From Silene latifolia (lineage: Eukaryota; Streptophyta; Magnoliopsida; Caryophyllales; Caryophyllaceae), in assembly GCF_048544455.1 (NCBI RefSeq), contig NC_133529.1, forward strand, positions 59,838,271-59,902,270: a stretch of DNA of 64,000 bases. Reading direction: 5' to 3'. Position numbers and translations under genes: made by a program. Below are positions 57,609-64,000 of this stretch, one piece after another. The notes under the pieces were generated by a model, which had not been told where the DNA came from, did no database searches, and saw nothing but the letters and a program-made list of their open reading frames with translations. Numbering within the stretch: position 1 is the first letter of the stretch; each line of letters starts with the position of its first letter.

Positions 57609-60600
57609 TGTAACACCCCGTATTTTATTAAGTTGAATAAAATTATTTTAATTGCTACTCTGTATTTAATTACGTTGGTTAGCGATTTATATATTTATTT
57701 TCTCAGGTAATTAATTAATTTTTATTATAATTCGTTACGTTAAATTTTAATAATCGTTAATAAATTATGTTCCTTTTACGAGTCCTTTATGAAAGTTGTT
57801 TTAAGTGAACCCGAGATGGATTTTGGGAACAAAACCGTCCAATTAGCTATTTTGAGCTTATTTCACTAAAATAGCAATTTTTATTAATATCCGTTGATTT
57901 CGTAAAAATCGCTAATAATTCCGATTCAAGCTGATATCGTATTATTTCCGTTAACTAGCTGAGTTTGTTTTATTTTCACTCATTAAATTTATTTATTATT
58001 AATTCCGTTTTATTACTGAAACTTTTACTAAAAACCGATTTTTATTAACTCGAGACGGTTTTAAAAACGAACGAAATTACTTAACGATGAAGAAACGTAC
58101 GTATAATTAGAAGCTAGCAAGCTAGCTGGTGTATCATTATTATTATTATACTCCTTACCGTCCCCCGTCACTTTCCCCTTTCATTCATTCCTTTCCTTTT
58201 TGCGTAAAACAACAGACAACAACAACTTTGAACAACAGTTCCTCAGTCCGTCATTTTCCGATCATTCAAACCCCAGATCCCGCCTCCATTCTCAACCAAA
58301 TTCCGTAATTTTTGTACCATTCTCTTCCCCTTTCCTTCCTCCTCCTTTTAAGGTAAGAAAATCTCCTTTTTGTAGTGGTTTCGTCTTTCGCCGTCTTATA
58401 AAAGTGTCGTCTTTTAGCTTCTTTATTCCATTTTCTTGCCCTTTTATGAAGGATTCGAAGACCCGGGGTGAGGCTCGTGCCTTGTGGACCATTTATTCGA
58501 AAAATAAGGGGCGTTTAAGGTAACACGATTCTACCGATCCTATTATTATTATTGTTCGAGGATGAATGTATATGTGCTATTATGTGCTAATGATGTGATA
58601 AGTAACCATTGTTAGTTGATTTATGTGTAGCAATTACTAGTACTTTAATTTTATTTTACTACTATATTATTGTGAGATGGGTTAGTGTTTAGTAAGGTTA
58701 TACTTTAGTATAGAAAGAATTGTTTATGAGTAAAAGGTTATCTATGAAAGGAGGTTGTTAATAGTAGCTGTTGGTGTTGGTTTAGCGAGAACGCAATTCG
58801 TCATGAAACCTGCCAGTTTGGGTTCTGTAAGGCTTGTGATTGCAAAGGAAATTCATGTTGGGCATTATTATATTGATGAGAATCATATGGTGATCCACTT
58901 TACGCCATTAAATTAAGGTTGGCATTGGCAATTTGCTTTTGATCTTGTGCTGTGTTATCAGTACAGTTGTGGTCTCGTATTGTATTTTGATTGTCTTCCC
59001 TCTGTCCTCGACTCGTGAGTGAGTAGCTTAGAGTTTTATACTCTAAGTATTGAGCACAGTTCTTTGAATATTTGATAATATTGATATTGAAATTGGGATG
59101 GAAATCTGGTTACTATGGAGTATTATATTATAGGACGGAGTAATGAGGGAGACGGGGTAGAGAGTTGAGATTGAATTAATTTTTGGGACGAGAGTGACTT
59201 TTATAGGGTTGTTGAATCGATGACGTATAATAATTTAATCAGTCAGATTCAATCTAGCTTCAATCTAGCTGAGAAAATTAATCTGTATTTAAAACTGTTT
59301 TTTAGCAAAGGGACATTAAGGAAATGTCATCCCCACAAAACAGAGGCATTATCTTGACAACCTGAAGAGTAAATAATATGGGATTGGTAATGGGTAGTCA
59401 AATAGCCATGTTTAGCTAATCCTTTGCCTCATACAAGTCAACTAGCGTTAAATTGAAGTGGTCCTAAATAGCTGATATTGTTATTTCTTAGATTCGGGAA
59501 CTTTTGGTTGAAGTTAATACTCATTCGTTAGTCTTATGCGACGGTTTTAGTGGCTGATGGAATGGTTGGACAAGGATTTTGTAGGAGCTGTTTATAGGTT
59601 GAATGGTGGCTGTTTATGGGCTGTTTTGGTCAGCTAGATGGTATTGGATAAGATGCTTTAGATGGCTAAAATGAATGCTTGGATCGGGTTTATGAGAGGC
59701 CAAAATTGGGCTGTCTTGCACTGTGGTGGTGGCTGGTCGTTTGAGGTCGTGTAGGAGCTGTCCAAATGGCCCCTTTGAGCCGTGGGTCGAGTTTATTTTG
59801 TGCAAATGTGATTCTTTTGAATGAATTATATTTCCGTCTCATATTTTATATAACGATAATTCGTTAATATCGTCCTTTCACATAATTATTTTAGGTGGCT
59901 CATATGTGGTTGAAGAGGAAGAGTAATTTTGGGTTTTAGAAGCTTTCTCAAGTTTATTACTTGTCTCTTTGATAGCGTAAGGTAACTTTTCCGAGTTACT
60001 CGACGAATTAATGTCACATTAGTAGTTAATGTGTGTCTGTTGTTTGATAAGTGTTTAGGTGAATGAATAATGTTAGGATCGTTTACAAAATGAAATTGTA
60101 ATTAATAGGCAAATGAATTTTATGGTGATAATTGTAATGTTTTGTTGATTGTGCCGAAAACTGAGCCTTAGTCCCTTTGACTGATGCGATGTCGATTAAT
60201 TGAGTGATTTGGTCACCGCAATTTGACCGTGCACTGTCGCGCAGGTGGGGTTGCGGGTAAAAATTCGGTTGAATGAATTAGATAATCGGCCTTTTTCTTG
60301 TTTTAGGCCATTTATTATATCTCTATTTCACATGTGTAGTTAATTGAATTTAAATAGCTTCTTATTTAGTTAGTTGAATTTAAATAGCTTTTTATTTTGT
60401 AGAAATGGCCCTAGTTTTCCCTAAAGCCTTTTATATTGTTATAATTGCTAGGATTGGAAATTAGTATTGAATACTTATTGAGGAACTGTTGGGAATGTAT
60501 GTTGTAAATAGACATTTATATAGCTTTCACATGATAGAATGTTAGAATTTATGTTGGTAAGTAGGACTTTTTGCCCTCTTAAGGTTAAGTGGGTGTCTTA

Positions 60601-61806
60601 CTTGACTTATGTGGTGAGTTTTGGGTGGTGTGGGCTAAAATATTCAAGGCCGGGACTATTTGTGACTAGGTCCTAGGTGAGTATTTCGGCCTTCATCATA
60701 GATAGGTCTTTATAGTCTCTGACGAGTATATGTTCACGCTTGATAGCCTTTGTGTTCTGACTAGTGGATGTTTATCCAAGTTGGGGCATGACCTCGGGTA
60801 CTAATTTTGATAGTATGGGGTCAGCTTAAGTACTAGCCGACCCTTCGGTGGTGTCCTTAGGGTACTCACTTCACTTTGTTTTAAAAAAGTTGTGAGTCTT
60901 GGGTGCGGTGGTGTGTATCCGCATGTCTAGGTCTCTGCAGATTTTAGGCTAGGGTTGTGTTGTCTCTTGGCCATGTTTTCTTAATAGTAACCGCTGAGCC
61001 AAGATACCGGTTCGATTACCTTCCCTACCTCGTGGTATAGACTTGAGTTACAAAGTGACTATTGACGGGACTAAGAACTTATGCCTGTCTTTGATATATT
61101 GCCCTTTCTTGTATGGTGATTCTATGAATCATAGAAGGTGAGATGCAAGCCGGCTATGGTTGATAGAGTTTGGATTCCTGGATGTTATGTGATTCACATG
61201 ATAGTGTAGTATGAGTCGGTCTAGTATTCACATGCCAGGACTATGTGTTGTTATATTGTTGTTCACATGATAAGCACGATTGTCTAGCATCTATATGCTA
61301 AGGCATTGTGTGATTCGTATTCATATTCTTATGTTTACATGTTATATTAATTATGACATTTCGTGGCTGGGAGAACTCGGAGTTACTCCCCACTGACTGT
61401 GGCTTTCGTATTTGTATAAAATGCGAATGACAGGTAGGTGATGCATATATGGGGTACATGGACGAGCTAGCGAGCAAAGTAACCTTGGGACCTAGACTGG
61501 TTTTATTTCATTGTGACCTTAAACCTTTTTTATGTCACATACATTCTAGGGACATATGTCTCCCTTTTCTATTTTGGGTTTGTATCATTACATTTTCTTA
61601 TCGTTAGCTATGGCATGTAAAGTAGTTCGTTAGCATTGCAGGTTTTGGCACCCGCCTCTTGGGAATGTTGGAAATGTTGTGATTGGTTTAGAAATTTTTT
61701 TGAAATTACAGGTTTTTTGGCTAGTTGAACCAATTACAAACATATCCTACCAGTTTTTCTGTAGAATTTACGTGTTTACTTTTCCGCAATAAATGAGGCT
61801 GTTACA
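57609..61806 (+). repeat. Element E 3' LTR (4198 bp) with Tekay-type tail
   Basis: Matches the 5' LTR from TGTAACACCCCG to 60561. Its tail (60562-61806) is instead homologous, in sense orientation, to the D LTR, for example the CCAAGTTGGGGCATGACCTC block and the TTCGATTACCTTCCCTACC block. It ends GGCTGTTACA and is followed by ATCAT. Confidence 0.92.
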
Positions 61807-62341
61807 ATCATATCGTCCACGTACACCTCCACCTCTTTATGAATCATGTCATGTAGCAAAGTAGTTGCAGGCGTTGGTACGTAATCCCAGCATTGATTAG
61901 CCCGAATGGCATAACAATATAGCAGTATGTGCCCCACTGAGTGATGAAGCCTATCTTGTGCATATCTTCTTCGGCCATTTTGATTTGGTTATACCCTGCA
62001 TACCCGTCCATGAAAGATAACAACGCGTGATCTGCTGTATTATCTACCAATATATCGATGTGTGGTAGAGGGAAGTCGTCTTTATGAGTCGCTTTGTTCA
62101 AGTCTCTGAAATCAACACAAACCCGGATTCGCCCATCCTTTTTGGGTACGGGGACTATATTAGCCACCCAGTCTGAATACTCGGAAACTTTGATGAATCC
62201 GGCTTTGAATTGCTTATCGACTTCCTCTTTAATCTTTAGAGCCCACTCTGTCCTCATCTGATAAAGCTTCTGCGTTACAGGTTTGAATCCTGGCTTAATT
62301 AGAATGCGATATTCTGCAATATCTCTGTCGATCCCTGGCAT
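61807..62341 (-). pseudogene. Element H reverse transcriptase, N-terminal part
   Basis: Frame 62341-61844 includes MPGIDRDIAEYRI, KKDGRIRVCVDFRDLNKA, FPLPHID and FMDGYAGYNQIKM, all gypsy RT, then MPFGLINAG. A frameshift near 61870 leads to a frame with HDMIHKEVEVYVDDM, whose YVDD codons are at 61812-61823. E is inserted five bases beyond. RT continues at 52652. Confidence 0.9.
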
Positions 62342-62630
62342 GTCCTTGTAAGACCAAGGGAAGACGTCTTTGAACTTGTGTAGGATGTCGATGAAACTGG
62401 CCCTTTCAGTTGGGTCTAGGGTCGTCTCTAGCCTAAGTTCTTGGGGTTCTAATTCCGTTGCTACGTTGATAGGTTCAGTGTTTTCTATAACTGGTGCCCC
62501 TTCCCCCTCTTCTAGTATTTCTTTAATTATATAGGGAGGTCATTTGGTTGAGTCTGGGTCAGGATCATCCTCATTATCATCGTAAACAGAATTGCATTCA
62601 GAATAACACAAGGAGTAAGCAGAATCAGAT
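62342..62630 (-). pseudogene. Element H gag-to-RT linker
   Basis: Minus-strand sequence stays codable between gag and RT with one stop, before a PPYIIKEILEE segment. An acidic DDNEDDPDPD stretch and FIDILHKFKDVFPWSYKDMPG match the segment before RT in Tat/Ogre-type Pol. No DxGA/DNGS protease motif is present in these 289 bp, so a protease domain appears missing here. Confidence 0.7.
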
Positions 62631-64000
62631 TTATTCAAATTTAAAGTTTGAAAATAGCTGAAACAAAGAAGCCATCTCCGCAGTAGTCAGTGGCGGTAAA
62701 GAGACAGTCACTGGGACATTCCTCAAGCTAATATTACTAGGCGATAATATGCTAGGAGAAACAAAAGCGTGGGGAGTGACGATAGGAGGAGACTCTCTAG
62801 CGACTTCTCTAGACTTAGAATACGACTTCGACTCTGATTCCGACTCTGACTCGAATTCATCGTCTTCGGGTTCTCCTTTGAACATCTCTCCTTCTCCAGT
62901 AGTGACCTTGAAGAGTTTTTCTTGATGGTTGGTCAGTTGATCGACTTTCTCCATCCTTTTTTGCTGATTTGAGCTGGTGTCAGTGATCAGTGTTGTAGGG
63001 TTAAAATGGTCATCTTGAAGTATCATGGTAATGATCTCATCTTGCGCTGTTTTGACGAATAAATCCTCTCCAAACAGAAGGCTAACAGCGATAGTAGGGG
63101 AGATGGTGGAATAACTCTCCTCATTTTCTAGTGCATTGACCTCATCTTTAGTTGGAGAAATGAGGTGTGAACAATCCAAGGTGTATTCCTCATATGTAAT
63201 CATTAGAATTCCAAGAGGATTCTGAGTATTGCTAGGCTTGCTTGCAGAAGGTATATGCAAGCATCCATCTTCAATCATATCCTCAATGGCATGCTTCAAT
63301 TTGAAGCAATTCTCTGTATCATGCCCTTTGCCTCTATGGTACTCGCAATAGGCATTCTCATCCCAGAACTTATACTTTGTCTCTGGGTCAGGTGTAGGTC
63401 CTATGGGTTGGAGTTTGCCTTGTTTCATCAATCTTTTTAGAGCATTGGAGTATGAGTCACCAATGTTGGTGAACTTCCTATGCGGGTTATTCTTCTTAGT
63501 AGACGATTCGACAAGGTTGACTTCGTCGGTCTTGCTAGTGGAGACATAAGAACGACTCGTTGTGCCTTGATATCTGCGACCTATTATTTTGGACAAGAGT
63601 CCTTTAAAGATGTCGTCTTCAAGTCTTGTTCCTAGCACCGTTAAATCTTTGAAAGACTTTATGTTTTGGTACCTTAGATGGTTCGCATTGATTGGCCTTA
63701 AATTGTCCACGAAATTTTCAACAAGAGTGGCTTTGTCTGGACGTTCGACGAGTTGCATGCTAGTCTTTCTCCACCTACTTAGGAAGTCGGTGAAACCTTC
63801 TTTCTCATTTTGGGTAAGAACCTCTAGAGTGCGCATATTGACTTGAATTTCAGCATTATCTGTGTACTGTTTGGTGAACTCAATTGCAGCATCGTCCCAA
63901 GTAGCAATTTTCTTGTGATCCAAGGAGTATAATCATTGCTTAGGAATAGTATCAAGAGATGAAGGAAAGATACTTAGGAATATCTCTGGCTTAATTCCTT
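62631..64000 (-). pseudogene. Element H gag, 3' part (runs off the window)
   Basis: A frame of about 430 codons has a capsid-type core (KKIATWDDAAIEFTKQY; FTDFLSRWRKTSMQL; LVENFVDNLRP), then a Tat/Ogre zinc motif CEYHRGKGHDTENCFKLKHAIEDMI and an acidic Ser/Glu-rich stretch near residues 360-370. It has no ATG at 63923. The coding similarity continues upstream across a TGA at 63933-63935 where Trp is expected (LYSLD follows), so the gag is broken there. Its start lies beyond 64000. Confidence 0.85.

Larger units (their letters stand above)
52658..61806 (+). mobile_element. Element E: pol-less Tekay-derived element, full length
   Basis: 9.15 kb with LTRs at 52658-55768 and 57609-61806, flanked by a perfect 5-bp duplication ATCAT (52653-52657 and 61807-61811). 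PBS and polypurine tract are present. The 1.84-kb internal region has no gag or pol. Its leader and 3' end match element D. It must be mobilised in trans. It is inserted at the YVDD codons of H RT. The two LTRs are nearly identical over about 2.95 kb but have different 3' ends. Confidence 0.93.
40951..64000 (-). mobile_element. Element H: decayed Tat/Ogre-type Ty3/gypsy element, host of E, F and G
   Basis: Fragments in minus-strand order gag (64000-62631), RT (62341-61807), RT thumb (52652-52251) and IN (42083-41150) form one gypsy element, interrupted by E (52658-61806) and by F plus G (42084-52250). Motifs match the Tat/Ogre group: CEYHRGKGHDTENC in gag, VYVDDM in RT, YGMEVVQPIELEIPSLR in IN. 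No H LTR or PBS lies in the window. The RNase H part and a protease motif are absent. Confidence 0.85.

Noticed and set aside
40951-64000. Endogenous pararetrovirus
   Set aside because: Integrase and gypsy-order Pol with a Tat/Ogre gag are present; no movement or caulimovirid coat motif was seen.

Overview
The window is plant nuclear heterochromatin, built almost entirely of nested LTR retrotransposons. I found no convincing host gene, tRNA, rRNA or organellar sequence. The plant origin rests on the element types: Ty1/copia elements primed by tRNA-Met, Ty3/gypsy elements of the Tekay/Del chromovirus type (2.9-4.2 kb LTRs, C-terminal chromodomain), Athila-like elements primed from a TGGCRCCGTTGYCGGGGA site, and a Tat/Ogre-type element. 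I suspect a eudicot, perhaps Caryophyllales, but the sequence does not prove this.

Layout, outermost first. H is a decayed Tat/Ogre element on the minus strand. It underlies the right part of the window: integrase 41150-42083, RT thumb 52251-52652, RT 61807-62341, and gag 62631 to the window edge. I is an LTR in plus orientation (1-789 plus 40504-40950) that ends against H sequence. A is a copia element (+, 790-40503, target duplication CACAC) inserted in I. B is a sibling copia (-, 7881-38797, duplication TATTC/TATTT) inserted in A. C is an Athila-like element (-, 10914-32810, duplication AATAT) inserted in the RT gene of B. D is a Tekay-like element (-, 21389-32168, duplication TTAAA) inserted in the right LTR of C. 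If I lies within H, the nest is six levels deep. H also carries F, an Athila-like element (-, 42084-51163) with a truncated right LTR; G, an LTR remnant (51164-52250); and E, a pol-less Tekay derivative (+, 52658-61806, duplication ATCAT) inserted at the RT YVDD codons of H.

Coding capacity. D and B carry recognisable but frameshifted gag-pol. A and H are more decayed. C and F have no RT, RNase H or integrase. Each has a gag-related 5' ORF (C also keeps an Athila-type protease) and a long intact second ORF, 507 aa in C and 523 aa in F, related to the ATHILA ORF-1 type protein. Directly upstream of each second ORF is a cluster of the same short CGAGCGGATT-type dyads that lie upstream of the TATA box in the LTR U3, followed by a TATA-like box. 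This looks like a duplicated internal promoter. I consider it the most interesting system here: a two-gene, pol-less Athila-like family that must be mobilised in trans.

Other notable structures are a mosaic LTR pair in E (same first 2.95 kb, different U5 ends), a conserved 3' hairpin present three times in E and once in D, CGAG-core palindromes in the U3 of four distinct LTR types, and a deletion scar joining F to G that removed the RNase H region of H.
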